In this document: positions 52,047 through 61,483 of the stretch, piece after piece | Layout: each line of letters begins with the position of its first letter | Numbering within the stretch: the first letter of the stretch is position 1 | NCBI RefSeq assembly: GCF_900107255.1 | Contig: NZ_FNPH01000005.1 | Location: 1-64,000 of the forward strand | Source of the DNA: Micromonospora pattaloongensis | GTDB lineage: Bacteria > Actinomycetota > Actinomycetes > Mycobacteriales > Micromonosporaceae | Length of the DNA: 64,000 bases | Direction of reading: 5' to 3' | Notes under the pieces: model-generated | Seen by the model: the letters and a program-made list of their open reading frames with translations, nothing else | Databases searched by the model: none | Told to the model about the DNA's origin: nothing | Program-made: the position numbers and the translations under genes

Positions 52047-52889
52047 TCAGTCGTCCCGCTCCCTCGCGAACGGGCCGGCCTTCGCAATCGACCGGCGCAG
52101 CGTCTCGGCCACCTCCTCCGGCTCGCCGACCGAGCCGGCCGGCCCGACGTGACGCAGCACGATCAGCAGCGGCCCGAGCCGGGCCATCGCGAGATAACCG
52201 GCGTACCGCTGCTGCCCGGCGCGCGCCGTGAACAGCACCGCCGACGTCTCGTCGCCGATCCGCCCGACCCGCAGCTCCCGCGCCCGGACCCGTACCGCCG
52301 TGCCGTCGTCGAGCGCGGCGTCGAACTGCCGGCACCCCTCGGCGAGCCGGTCGAGCCGCGCGAACGCCCGGCGCGCGTCCTGGTGGCCGAAGACCGTCAG
52401 CGTCTGCCGCAGTACGTCGCCGCGACGGCGCTGGGACAGCTCCACCACCGCGCGGTCGACCGGCCGCGCCGCGTCGGCCGCCACGTCCCACGGGCGTTCG
52501 AGCAGCTGCCGGCAGTCGGGGTCGAGCTCCACCTCGCCGCGCTCCACGGCACGGGGCGACGGACGCGTCGGGTTCGGCGTCGGGGTGGGGGAGGGGCCGC
52601 TCGCCGGAGCGGTGACGTAGCCGGCGGGCATGTCGGCGGCGCCGAGCAACGCGCCGGTCAGCTCCGGCTGCCGCGCGATGAGCGGGTCGGGGCCGACCGT
52701 GGACCAGCGACCCAGCGGCGGCTCCGCGACGACGACGCCGGGCACGCCGACCACGCCGGCCAACAGCAGCCCGACCACGAGCGCGCCGCCGAGCAGCACG
52801 CCGCCGACCAGGGTACGGGCGCGCGGCGGCCGGACCCTGCCCCGCCCGCGCACCGCGGACACGACGTGCCGGCTGCCTTGCTGCCCCAT
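52047..52889 (-). CDS. Membrane-anchored extracytoplasmic hypothetical protein
   Basis: A 280-aa protein from ATG 52889. One N-terminal membrane helix (TLVGGVLLGGALVVGLLLAGVVGVPGVV) after a basic cytoplasmic tail, then a Pro/Thr linker (PSPTPTPNPTRP). An external domain follows with a Cys pair (DPDCRQLLERPWDV and EGCRQFDAAL); its fold resembles the sensor domains attached to mycobacterial Ser/Thr kinases (PknH type). No kinase is linked here. Confidence 0.8.
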   Translation of the reverse strand: MGQQGSRHVVSAVRGRGRVRPPRARTLVGGVLLGGALVVGLLLAGVVGVPGVVVAEPPLGRWSTVGPDPLIARQPELTGALLGAADMPAGYVTAPASGPSPTPTPNPTRPSPRAVERGEVELDPDCRQLLERPWDVAADAARPVDRAVVELSQRRRGDVLRQTLTVFGHQDARRAFARLDRLAEGCRQFDAALDDGTAVRVRARELRVGRIGDETSAVLFTARAGQQRYAGYLAMARLGPLLIVLRHVGPAGSVGEPEEVAETLRRSIAKAGPFARERDD

Positions 52890-53106
52890 GGTTGATCCCT
52901 CCCGTACTGTCTGAGGATCAACGCTCGGGACGCGGACCGGTTGTGGCAGGACGCCCGTGAGGTGGATCTTTTGCCGCGTAACGTCCGTGAAACGAGCGCG
53001 GGGGAGACTGGGCTGCTCGGCGCGAGCCGGTGCCGGCGGGACTGCGCCGTGGGACGACCGCGCGGACAATGGACGGGTCCGGGCAGCACACTGACGAGGG
53101 GTAGAC

Positions 53107-54459
53107 GTGGACCGTCAGCAGGAGTTCGTGCTCCGCACGCTGGAAGAGCGTGACATCCGGTTCGTCCGGTTGTGGTTCACCGACGTGCTCGGCACGCTCA
53201 AGAGCGTCTCGGTCGCGCCGGCCGAGCTGGAATCCGCCTTCGAGGAGGGGATCGGGTTCGACGGCTCGGCGATCGAGGGCTTCGCCCGGGTCTTCGAGTC
53301 CGACATGGTCGCCATGCCCGACCCGACCACCTTCCAGGTCTTCCCGTTCGAGGGCGGGGTCAGCGGCGAGAGCGCCCGGATGTTCTGCGACATCCTGCTC
53401 CCCGACGGCTCGCCCTCCTGGGCCGACCCCCGGCACGTGCTGCGCCGGGCGCTGTCGAAGGCGGCCGAGAAGGGCTTCACCTTCTACACCCACCCGGAGA
53501 TCGAGTTCTACCTGGTGGAGAACGGCGCGAACGACGGCTCGGTGCCGATCCCGGTCGACAACGGCGGCTACTTCGACCACACCACCCACGCCGTCGCCCG
53601 CGACTTCCGCCGGCAGGCCGTGCTCGCCCTGGAGCGGATCGGCATCTCGGTGGAGTTCAGCCACCACGAGGTCGCCCCCGGCCAGCAGGAGATCGACCTG
53701 CGCTACGCCGACGCGCTCGCCACCGCCGACAACATCATGACCTTCCGGCACGTGGTCAAGGAGGTCGCGCTCTCGCACGGCGTACGGGCCACGTTCATGC
53801 CCAAGCCCTTCACCGACCAGCCGGGCAGCGGCATGCACACCCACCTGTCGCTGTTCGAGGGGGAGCGCAACGCCTTCCACGACGCCGGCGACCCGATGAA
53901 GCTCTCCAAGGTCGCGAAGGCGTTCATCGCCGGGCTGCTGGTGCACGCGCGCGAATACACCGCGGTGACCAACCAGTGGGTCAACTCGTACAAGCGGCTG
54001 TTCCCGCAGGCGCTGCCCGACCGGATCACCGAGTCCCCGGCGTACGTCTGCTGGGGCCACCTCAACCGCTCCGCGCTGGTGCGGGTGCCCGCCTACGGCA
54101 AGCCCAACTCCGCGCGGGTGGAGGTGCGGTCGCTCGACGCCGCCACCAACCCCTACCTCGCGTTCGCGGTCATGCTCGGTGCCGGCCTCAAGGGCATCGA
54201 GGAGGGGTACGAGCTGCCGCCGGGCGCCGAGGACGACGTCTGGTCGCTGACCAACGCCGAGCGCAAGGCGATGGGGTACGAGGCGCTGCCGGAGAACCTC
54301 GCCGAGGCGATCGACGTGATGTCCAACTCTGAGCTGGTCGCCGAGGTGCTCGGCGAGCACGTCTTCGACTTCTTCCTCCGCAACAAGCGCGCGGAGTGGG
54401 AGGAGTACCGCCGCGAGGTCACCCCGTACGAGCGCAAGCGCTACCTCGGGGCGCTCTAG
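53107..54459 (+). CDS. glnA2: Glutamine synthetase type I, GlnA2-like
   Basis: A 450-aa protein from GTG 53107. GS motifs: GFDGSAIEGFARVFESDMVAMPD, FYTHPEIEFYLVENG (metal-binding Glu), KPFTDQPGSGMHTHLSLFEG and NPYLAFAVMLGAGLKGIEEGYELPPGAEDDVW. The last segment resembles GlnA2 of mycobacteria. It keeps Y-E-L-P-P at the place where GSI-beta enzymes carry the adenylylated Tyr, though the rest of that loop differs. glnE lies 2.5 kb downstream on the same strand. Confidence 0.9.
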   Translation: MDRQQEFVLRTLEERDIRFVRLWFTDVLGTLKSVSVAPAELESAFEEGIGFDGSAIEGFARVFESDMVAMPDPTTFQVFPFEGGVSGESARMFCDILLPDGSPSWADPRHVLRRALSKAAEKGFTFYTHPEIEFYLVENGANDGSVPIPVDNGGYFDHTTHAVARDFRRQAVLALERIGISVEFSHHEVAPGQQEIDLRYADALATADNIMTFRHVVKEVALSHGVRATFMPKPFTDQPGSGMHTHLSLFEGERNAFHDAGDPMKLSKVAKAFIAGLLVHAREYTAVTNQWVNSYKRLFPQALPDRITESPAYVCWGHLNRSALVRVPAYGKPNSARVEVRSLDAATNPYLAFAVMLGAGLKGIEEGYELPPGAEDDVWSLTNAERKAMGYEALPENLAEAIDVMSNSELVAEVLGEHVFDFFLRNKRAEWEEYRREVTPYERKRYLGAL

Positions 54460-54463
54460 CGGA

Positions 54464-54502
54464 AACGGGGCGCCGCCCGAGCTGTTCGGACGGCGCCCCG
54501 TT
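54464..54502 (+). terminator. Terminator after glnA2
   Basis: A 12-bp stem AACGGGGCGCCG (54464-54475) with its complement (54491-54502) followed by GTTAT; a further CCGA/TCGG pair lies in the loop. It may serve the convergent secreted-protein gene too. Confidence 0.85.
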
Positions 54503-54511
54503 GTTATCGCA

Positions 54512-55001
54512 CTACTTGCCCTGGTCGGTGCTCCCGGCGTCCGGCCGCACGCCGTGGTGCCCCTTGCCGATCCCCGGCAGCACGCCGGCCTCGAAGGCCT
54601 TGGTGATCGCGTCGGCCTGCTCCCGGCTGAGCTTGCCCTGCGCCACCGCGTCGTCGAGGCGCTCCTTCAGCTGCGCCTGCCGGTCGGCCTTGCGCTCGGT
54701 CCGGAACTTCTCGCCGTCCTCGCGCGCCGACTTCCCGGCCGCCTGCCGCTCGTCCTGAATCTTGTCGAGCGCGGCCTGCACCTTCTCCTTCGGCACCCCG
54801 AGCTCGGTGGCCAGCGCCTCGGCCAGCTTGTCCCGCTTCTCGGCCCGGTGCTCCCGGAGATCGCTCTTTCCGCTGGTCGACGCGCTGGAGCTCGGCGTCG
54901 GGTCGGCCATCGCCACCGCCGGCGCGGCGATTCCCACCGCCAACACGCCGGCGGCCGCCAGGCCACCCAACATGGTCTTCTTGGTGATCGCTCGGTGCAT
55001 C
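54512..55001 (-). CDS. Secreted helical protein (DUF2680-like)
   Basis: A 162-aa protein from ATG 55001. A Sec signal peptide (MHRAITKKTMLGGLAAAGVL through AVAMA) is followed by a Ser/Thr linker and a charged helical domain: HRAEKRDKLAEALATELGVPKEKVQAALDKIQDERQAAG and LKERLDDAVAQGKLSREQADAITKAFEAGV. The latter is the repeat type seen in DUF2680 proteins. It ends in a His/Gly-rich tail. Function unknown. Confidence 0.85.
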
Positions 55002-55151
55002 GATCCTCCCTTGTCGTCGTGGTGCGGATGACGGCCGTCAGTGTGGCCGCTCAACCTGTGCCGAAACCCGGTGCCGGCTGGAACGACGCTGGGAATCCGC
55101 GCCGGGCACCGCTGGCGGGGCTGCCGGCCGAGGGCGCGGCGGACGCGGCGG

Positions 55152-56081
55152 TCAGCGGACGGCGGGCGTGACGGTGAGGGTGCCGGCGGTGGCGTCGAGG
55201 GTTGCCGGCACGCCGAGCGGCACGGTCAGCTGTCCGACGCCGTGTCCGATCGGCAGGCCGCCGAGCACGGGCACCCCGAGCCCGCCGAGCCCCTCGGTGA
55301 GCACGTCCGCCACGTCGACCGGCCAGTCGTCGGCGCAGCGCGTGAACTGCCCGACCGCCACCCCGGCGACCCCACGCAGCGCTCCCGAGCGCCGCAGGTG
55401 CACCAGCATCCGGTCCACCTTGTACGGCGGCTCCTCGACCTCCTCGATCAACAGGATCGCGCCGGTGAGATCGGGCATGTCCGGGGTGCCGATCGAGGAG
55501 ACGATCAGGCAGAGGTTCCCGCCGATCAGCGGCCCGGTCGCGGTGCCCGGCACCACCACCGACGCGGTCTCCCCGGTCGGCAGCCGCGGGATCGTCACCG
55601 CCGCGGGGCTCATCAGCGCGGCCCGCAGCGACTCCGCGGACGCGGCCGGCGTGCGGTCGTCGAGCCACGCCGCGCCCGGGCCGTGCACGGTGGCGAGCCG
55701 GGCGCCCCGCCAGAGCGCGAACTGCAGCGCGGTGATGTCGGAGAACCCGGCCACCACCTTCGGGTCGCGCCGCACCGCCGCCATGTCGATCGCGTCGACC
55801 ACCCGCTGCGCGCCGTACCCGCCGCGGGTGCAGATCACGCCGCGGATCTCCGGGTCGGCGAGGGCGGCGTTCAGGTCGGCGGCGCGCAGCTCGTCGGTGC
55901 CGGCGAGATACCCGTGCCGGGCGTACGCGTTGGTGGCGGGCACCGGCCGCAGCCCCCACCCGGTGAGCAGCTCGATGCCGCGGGCGACCCGTTCCGGTCG
56001 GGTCGGCCCGGAGGGGGAGACCAGCGCGACGGCGTCGCCGGGGCGCAGCGCGGGGGGACGTACGGCCTGATCATCGGTCAC
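55152..56081 (-). CDS. LD-carboxypeptidase (S66 family)
   Basis: A 309-aa protein from GTG 56081. S66 signatures: VALVSPSGPTRPERVARGIELLTGWGLRPV, the catalytic Ser segment GVICTRGGYGAQRVVDAIDMAAV with VAGFSDITALQFALW and VHGPGAAWL, then GTATGPLIGGNLCLIVSSIGTPDMPDL, LLIEEVEEPPYKVDRMLVHLRRSGAL (Glu) and GLPIGHGVGQLTVPLG (His). It trims tetrapeptide stems in cell-wall recycling or cleaves microcin-like adducts. Confidence 0.92.
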   Translation of the reverse strand: MTDDQAVRPPALRPGDAVALVSPSGPTRPERVARGIELLTGWGLRPVPATNAYARHGYLAGTDELRAADLNAALADPEIRGVICTRGGYGAQRVVDAIDMAAVRRDPKVVAGFSDITALQFALWRGARLATVHGPGAAWLDDRTPAASAESLRAALMSPAAVTIPRLPTGETASVVVPGTATGPLIGGNLCLIVSSIGTPDMPDLTGAILLIEEVEEPPYKVDRMLVHLRRSGALRGVAGVAVGQFTRCADDWPVDVADVLTEGLGGLGVPVLGGLPIGHGVGQLTVPLGVPATLDATAGTLTVTPAVR

Positions 56082-56162
56082 AGCTGTCGAGGGTAGTGAC
56101 GCGAGGGACGTGCGGGCGTCCCGGTGCGGGGCGGCGGGGCCGCGGCCCGCTAGCCTCGACGC

Positions 56163-56927
56163 GTGGGTACCGCGCTGGTGATCGAGAACGACCCGACCGA
56201 TGACGTCCGGCGACTGGGCGAGTGGCTGACCGAGGCGGGGCTGCGGCTGGAGGTGCGGCGCCCGCACGCCGGCGACGCGCTGCCGGAGACGCTCGACGGT
56301 TACGTGGCGCTCGTCGTGCTCGGCGGGGAGCAGTCCGCGTACCCGGCGCCGGACGGGACGCCGGGCGCGCCCTGGTTCCCGGCGCTGGAGGGCCTGCTGC
56401 GCAAGGCGGTGCGGCACCGCGTGGCCACGCTCGCCGTCTGCCTCGGCGCACAGCTGCTGGCCACCGCGCACGCCGGCACGGTCGAGCGGAGCCCGTCCGG
56501 CCCCGAGATCGGGCCGGGCCTGGTCGGCAAGCGCGACGCCGCGGACACCGACCCGCTGTTCAAGTACGTCCCGCTGATGCCGGACGTGCTGCAGTGGCAC
56601 CTCGACGAGATCACCGAGCTGCCGCGCAACGCGGTGCTGTTGGCCGCCTCGACCCGCTACCCGCACCAGGCGTTCCGGGTCGGCGACCGCGCGTGGGGGC
56701 TGCAGTTCCACATCGAGTGCGACGCCGCGATGATCGCCGACTGGGCGGCCGATTCGGCGGCGCTGACGGAGCTGGGCTACGACGCGGCGGCGGTCGTGGC
56801 CGCCTGCGACGCGGTGCTGCCCGACGTGGAGGACGTGTGGCAGCCGTTCGTGGCGCGGTTCGCCGCGCTCGCGCTCGGTGAGCTGGACGGCGCGCCGCCG
56901 CGGACGCTGCCGCTGCTCGGGCAGTAG
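56163..56927 (+). CDS. Type 1 glutamine amidotransferase-like protein
   Basis: A 254-aa protein from GTG 56163. Class-I GATase: VVLGGEQSAYPAPDGTPGAPWFPALE, catalytic Cys in TLAVCLGAQLLATAHAG and the His/Glu pair in WGLQFHIECDAAMIADWA. It resembles GMP-synthase-like amidotransferases without a synthetase partner. It overlaps nothing but is 5 bp upstream of glnE, so probably in the same operon. Confidence 0.92.
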   Translation: MGTALVIENDPTDDVRRLGEWLTEAGLRLEVRRPHAGDALPETLDGYVALVVLGGEQSAYPAPDGTPGAPWFPALEGLLRKAVRHRVATLAVCLGAQLLATAHAGTVERSPSGPEIGPGLVGKRDAADTDPLFKYVPLMPDVLQWHLDEITELPRNAVLLAASTRYPHQAFRVGDRAWGLQFHIECDAAMIADWAADSAALTELGYDAAAVVAACDAVLPDVEDVWQPFVARFAALALGELDGAPPRTLPLLGQ

Positions 56928-56932
56928 CGGTC

Positions 56933-59914
56933 ATGACCAGACCGACGGGGTCGCCGGCCCGGCTCGCCCGGTACGGCTTCGACATCGCCAACGGGGCACG
57001 CACCGCCGAGATGCTCGGCCCGGACGGGCTCGGGCTGTGGAACACCGCCACCCGGGAGCCGGCCGACGCCTGCGCCGCCGAGCTGCTGACCGCGCTGTCC
57101 CGGGCGGCCGACCCGGATCTGGCGCTGCGCCAGCTGCACCGGATCGTGGAGGCCGAGCGGCGCGTCGGTCCGCCCGGCCCGCCGCTGGTCGAGGCGCTGC
57201 GGGACGACTCGGGGCTGCGGCAGCGCCTGATCGCGGTGCTCGGCGCCTCCAGCGCGCTCGGCGATCATCTGGTCGCCAACCCCGACCAGTGGGCGGTGCT
57301 GGTCAGCGGCGCCGACGGCGCGGCCCCGGAGGCCGACGGCATGCTGGAGATCGCCGGGGCGGACGCGGACATCGCGGCGCTGCGCCGGGCGTACCGGCTG
57401 GCGCTGCTGCGGATCGCGGCGGCCGACCTGACCGGCGGGCGCGACCTGGAGCAGACCATGGCGGCGCTCTCCGCGCTGGCCGACGCCACCCTGGCGGCGG
57501 CGTACGCGATCGCGCTGCGCGAACTGCCCGCCGGCACGCCCGCGCCGCGGCTGGCCGTGGTGGCGATGGGCAAGTGCGGCGGCGGCGAGCTCAACTACGT
57601 CTCCGACGTCGACGTGATCTTCGTTGCCGCCGAGGACCACGATCTCGCCGCCGCGACCACGCTCGCCACCCGGCTGATCCACGTCTGCGGCCTCGTCGCC
57701 TGGCCGGTCGACGCCGCGCTGCGGCCGGAGGGCAACCGTGGCCCGCTGGTGCGCACCCTCGCCAGCCACCTCGCGTACTACCAGCGCTGGGCCCGAACCT
57801 GGGAGTTCCAGGCGCTGCTCAAGGCGCGCCCGGCGGCCGGCGACACGGCGCTGGCGCAGGAGTGGATCGACCGGCTCGCCCCGCTGGTCTGGGCGGCGGC
57901 GGAGCGTCCCGAGGCGGTCGAGGACGTGCGCGCGATGCGCCGGAAGATCATCGACAACATTCCGCCGCGCGAGCTGGAGCGGGAGATCAAGCGCGGGCCC
58001 GGCGGGCTGCGCGACATCGAGTTCGCGGTGCAGTTGCTGCAGCTGGTGCACGGCCGGATCGACGAGTCGCTGCGGGTGCCGGGCACGCTGCCGGCGTTGC
58101 GCGCGCTCGTCGACGGCGGGTACGTCGGGCGGGCCGACGGGGAGGCGCTGCTCGGCGGCTACCGGTTCCTGCGCGCCGTCGAGCACCGCCTGCAGCTGCA
58201 GGCGCTGCGCCGCACCCACACCGTGCCGGCCGATCCGGGCGGACTGCGCTGGCTGGCCCACGCGCTGGGCTACACCGCCACGCCCGGCCGCGACGCCGTG
58301 GAGGCGTTCCGCGCCGAGTGGGTCAGCCACGCGACCGAGGTGCGGCGGCTGCACGCGAAGCTGCTCTACCGGCCGCTGCTGGAGTCGGTGGCCCGGGTGC
58401 CCGCCGAGTCGCTGCGGATGACCCCGGCGGCGGCCCGGCAACGGCTGGAGATCCTCGGCTTCGCCGATCCCGCCGGGGCGCTACGCCACCTGGAGGCGCT
58501 CACCGGCGGGCTGTCGCGCACCGCCGCGATTCAGCGCACGTTGCTGCCGGTGCTGCTGCAGGAGTTCGCCGACGCCCCGGAGCCGGACCGCGGGCTGCTC
58601 AGCTACCGCCAGGTCTCCGAGAAGCTCGGCCGTACCCCGTGGTATCTCCGCCTGCTGCGCGACGAGGGTCCGGTCGCCGCGCGACTCGCCCGTTCGTTGG
58701 TGCTCTCCCGGTACGTCACCGACCTGTTGGCCCGCGAGCCGGAGGCGTTGCGGCTGCTCGCCGACGACGCCGAGCTCACCCCGCGCGACGCCGAGGTGCT
58801 GCACGACGGGTTCGCCGCCGCCGCGGCCCGGCACCTGGAAACCCCGGCCGACCCGACGCAGGCGATCACCGCGGTGCGCGCGCTGCGCCGCCGCGAGCTG
58901 CTCCGGGTGGCCTGCGCCGACGTGCTCAGCCGGGCCGGCGCGCTCGCGCCGGCGCAACCCGTCGACATCGCCGCGGTCGGCACCGCGCTGACGCACCTCG
59001 CCGACGCCACGCTCGCCGCCGCGCTGCGGGTGGCGTGCGTGGCCGCGCCGCCGATGCCGGGGCTGCGCTTCGCCGTGATCGGGATGGGCCGGCTCGGGGG
59101 GTACGAGCTGAGCTACCCCTCCGACGCCGACGTGCTCTTCGTCTACGACCCCCCGTCCGGGGTGGCCGAGGACGCGGCCAGCGCCGCCGCCCACGCGGTC
59201 GCGGAGGAGCTGCGCCGGCTGCTCGGCATGCCGGCCCCCGACCCGCCGCTGGGCGTCGACGCCGACCTGCGCCCGGAGGGCCGCCAGGGGCCGCTGGTGC
59301 GCAGCCTCGCGGCGTACGCCCAGTACTACGCGCGCTGGTCGAAGGTCTGGGAGGCGCAGGCGCTGCTGCGGGCCCGCTTCGTCTGCGGCGACGCGGAACT
59401 CGGCCGGGAGTTCCTGGCGATCGCCGACCCGGTGCGCTATCCCGAACAGGGGCTCAGCCGGGAGCAGGTGATCGAGATCCGCCGGATCAAGGCGCGGGTC
59501 GAGCACGAGCGGCTGCCCCGCGGCGCCGACCCGGCCACCCACACGAAGCTGGGTCGTGGCGGGCTCGCCGACGTGGAGTGGGCGGTCCAGCTGCTCCAGC
59601 TGCGGCACGCCGGGACCCTTCCGGCGCTGCGCGACACCCGTACCCTGCACGCCCTGACCGCCGCGCGCGACGCCGGGCTGGTCGACCCGGTCGACGCCGC
59701 CGCGATGGCCGCCGGCTGGACCCTCGCGGCTCAGGTGCGCAACGCGCTGATGCTGGTCCGCGGCCGCGCCACCGACCAGCTGCCCCGGCACGGGGTGGAG
59801 CTCGCCGGCGCCGTGCGGCTGCTCGGCGGCACGGACCCGCAGGAGTTCCTCGACGAGTACCTGCGTACGGCCCGGCGCTCGCGCGCGGCCGTCGAGCGCG
59901 TCCTCGATGCCTGA
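56933..59914 (+). CDS. glnE: Bifunctional glutamine-synthetase adenylyltransferase/deadenylase
   Basis: A 993-aa protein from ATG 56933. Two nucleotidyltransferase halves are seen: residues 205-235 VVAMGKCGGGELNYVSDVDVIFVA and residues 711-735 VIGMGRLGGYELSYPSDADVLFVYD, both with the GG-x-EL-x4-D-x-D metal site. Each is followed by a helical regulatory stretch, with RGPGGLRDIEFAVQLLQL and GRGGLADVEWAVQLLQL. It attaches AMP to, and removes it from, glutamine synthetase in answer to nitrogen state. Next to glnA2, as in mycobacteria. Confidence 0.96.
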   Translation: MTRPTGSPARLARYGFDIANGARTAEMLGPDGLGLWNTATREPADACAAELLTALSRAADPDLALRQLHRIVEAERRVGPPGPPLVEALRDDSGLRQRLIAVLGASSALGDHLVANPDQWAVLVSGADGAAPEADGMLEIAGADADIAALRRAYRLALLRIAAADLTGGRDLEQTMAALSALADATLAAAYAIALRELPAGTPAPRLAVVAMGKCGGGELNYVSDVDVIFVAAEDHDLAAATTLATRLIHVCGLVAWPVDAALRPEGNRGPLVRTLASHLAYYQRWARTWEFQALLKARPAAGDTALAQEWIDRLAPLVWAAAERPEAVEDVRAMRRKIIDNIPPRELEREIKRGPGGLRDIEFAVQLLQLVHGRIDESLRVPGTLPALRALVDGGYVGRADGEALLGGYRFLRAVEHRLQLQALRRTHTVPADPGGLRWLAHALGYTATPGRDAVEAFRAEWVSHATEVRRLHAKLLYRPLLESVARVPAESLRMTPAAARQRLEILGFADPAGALRHLEALTGGLSRTAAIQRTLLPVLLQEFADAPEPDRGLLSYRQVSEKLGRTPWYLRLLRDEGPVAARLARSLVLSRYVTDLLAREPEALRLLADDAELTPRDAEVLHDGFAAAAARHLETPADPTQAITAVRALRRRELLRVACADVLSRAGALAPAQPVDIAAVGTALTHLADATLAAALRVACVAAPPMPGLRFAVIGMGRLGGYELSYPSDADVLFVYDPPSGVAEDAASAAAHAVAEELRRLLGMPAPDPPLGVDADLRPEGRQGPLVRSLAAYAQYYARWSKVWEAQALLRARFVCGDAELGREFLAIADPVRYPEQGLSREQVIEIRRIKARVEHERLPRGADPATHTKLGRGGLADVEWAVQLLQLRHAGTLPALRDTRTLHALTAARDAGLVDPVDAAAMAAGWTLAAQVRNALMLVRGRATDQLPRHGVELAGAVRLLGGTDPQEFLDEYLRTARRSRAAVERVLDA

Positions 59915-61478
59915 CCGTCGCGCCCGGCCGTGGGCGGTGGCGGCCACCGCGGCGGTCGCCCTGGCCCTGGCCGCGGTGTTCCTGCTCGCGCCCCCGCTGG
60001 GCACCGATTTGTCCGCGCAGGTCGCCCGGGCCGGCTTCTTCGCGCGGCACGGCGTCGCCCCGGTCGACCTCGGCTGGTACGGCGGCGTCTCGCCGTACGG
60101 CTACAGCCTGATCACCCCGCCGGTGATGAGCCTGCTCGGGGCGCGGTCCACCGGGGCGCTCGCCGCGGTCGTCTCCGCGGTCGCGCTCGCGCTGCTGCTG
60201 GTGCGCACCGGGGCCCGCCGTCCGCTGCTCGGCGGCGTGGTCGGCGCGTGCTGCATCGCCGGCAACCTGGTCTCCGGCCGGGTCACGTACGCGGTCGGGG
60301 TGGCGTTCGGGCTGCTCGCGCTGCTCGCGCTCACCTCGACGCGGCGCTGGCTGCGCGGCGGCGGGGCGGTCGCGGCCGCCGCGCTGGCCGCGGCGGCCAG
60401 CCCGGTCGCCGGGCTGTTCACCGGGCTGGCCGGGGTGGCGCTGGCGATCGGGGACCGGCGTCGGCGCGCCGACGGGGCGACGATCGCGCTCGCCGCGGCG
60501 GTGCCGATGGCGGCGATGGCGCTGCTCTTCGGCGACGGCGGCTGGATGAACATCAGCGCGCTCGACGCGGCGCGGGCGGGCGGCGCCAGTCTCGTGGTGG
60601 CGCTGCTGGTGCCGCGCCGCACCGTACGGGTCGGCGCGCTCCTGTCGGCGCTCGGCGTGGCCGCCGCCTTCGCGCTGCACACCCCGGTCGGGCTCAACGC
60701 CACCCGGCTGGCGGCGATGTTCGCGTTGCCGGTGCTCGCCGGGTACGCCCGGCTGCCGCGGCACCGCCTGGTGCGGCCGCGGCCCGCCCTGGCGGTGCTG
60801 CTCGCGGTGGTGGCGCTGGCGCAGCCGCCGGTGTCCCGCACCGATCTGTTCGGCGCCGGCGACCCGACCGCGGGGCGACGCTACTTCTCGCCGCTCCTGG
60901 CCGAGCTGGCCCGCCGCCCGGCCGGGCGGGTCGAGGTGGTGCCGACGGCGAACTACTGGGAGGCGGCGTACGTGCCGGAGGTGGCGCCGCTGGCCCGGGG
61001 CTGGCTGCGGCAGCTCGACCTCGCCCGCAACCCGGTCTTCTTCGACGGGACGCTGGACGCCCGCTCGTACGCCGCCTGGTTGCGCGAGAATGCGGTCGCG
61101 TACGTCGCGGTCGCCGCGGCCCCGCCGTCCTGGGTGGGGCGGCGGGAGGCCGAGCTGATCGGGGGTGGGCTGCCCTACCTGCGCGAGGTGTGGCGCGACC
61201 CCCGATGGCGGCTGTACGCCGTGATCGACCCGACCCCCATGGTGGCGGCGCCGGGCCGGCTGGTGGCGGCGGACGCCGGTGGAGTGACGCTCGACGCCGA
61301 CCGGGCGGGCGACGTGCTGGTCCGGGTGCGCTGGTCGCGCTGGTTGACCGTGGACGGCCCGGGCGCGTGTCTGGCGCCGGCGGCGGGCGGCTGGACGACG
61401 GTCCGGGTGACCCGTCCCGGCCGGCACGTGGTGTCCGGTCGAGTGTGGCCGGGAGCCCGCTGCGGAAAGGTACGGTGA
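59907..61478 (+). CDS. Polytopic membrane protein with C-terminal external domain
   Basis: A 523-aa protein from ATG 59907, overlapping glnE by 8 bp. About 10-12 helices in residues 8-310 (for example AVAATAAVALALAAVFLLAPPLG and LLGGVVGACCIAGNLVSGRVTYAVGVAFGLLALLAL), then an external domain of about 200 residues (EVVPTANYWEAAYVPEVAPLARGWLRQLD through VSGRVWPGARCGKVR). It resembles actinobacterial membrane glycosyltransferase-like or arabinogalactan-assembly proteins. It is 5 bp upstream of the MptB-like gene. Function open. Confidence 0.8.
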   Translation: MPDRRARPWAVAATAAVALALAAVFLLAPPLGTDLSAQVARAGFFARHGVAPVDLGWYGGVSPYGYSLITPPVMSLLGARSTGALAAVVSAVALALLLVRTGARRPLLGGVVGACCIAGNLVSGRVTYAVGVAFGLLALLALTSTRRWLRGGGAVAAAALAAAASPVAGLFTGLAGVALAIGDRRRRADGATIALAAAVPMAAMALLFGDGGWMNISALDAARAGGASLVVALLVPRRTVRVGALLSALGVAAAFALHTPVGLNATRLAAMFALPVLAGYARLPRHRLVRPRPALAVLLAVVALAQPPVSRTDLFGAGDPTAGRRYFSPLLAELARRPAGRVEVVPTANYWEAAYVPEVAPLARGWLRQLDLARNPVFFDGTLDARSYAAWLRENAVAYVAVAAAPPSWVGRREAELIGGGLPYLREVWRDPRWRLYAVIDPTPMVAAPGRLVAADAGGVTLDADRAGDVLVRVRWSRWLTVDGPGACLAPAAGGWTTVRVTRPGRHVVSGRVWPGARCGKVR

Positions 61479-61483
61479 CACAT

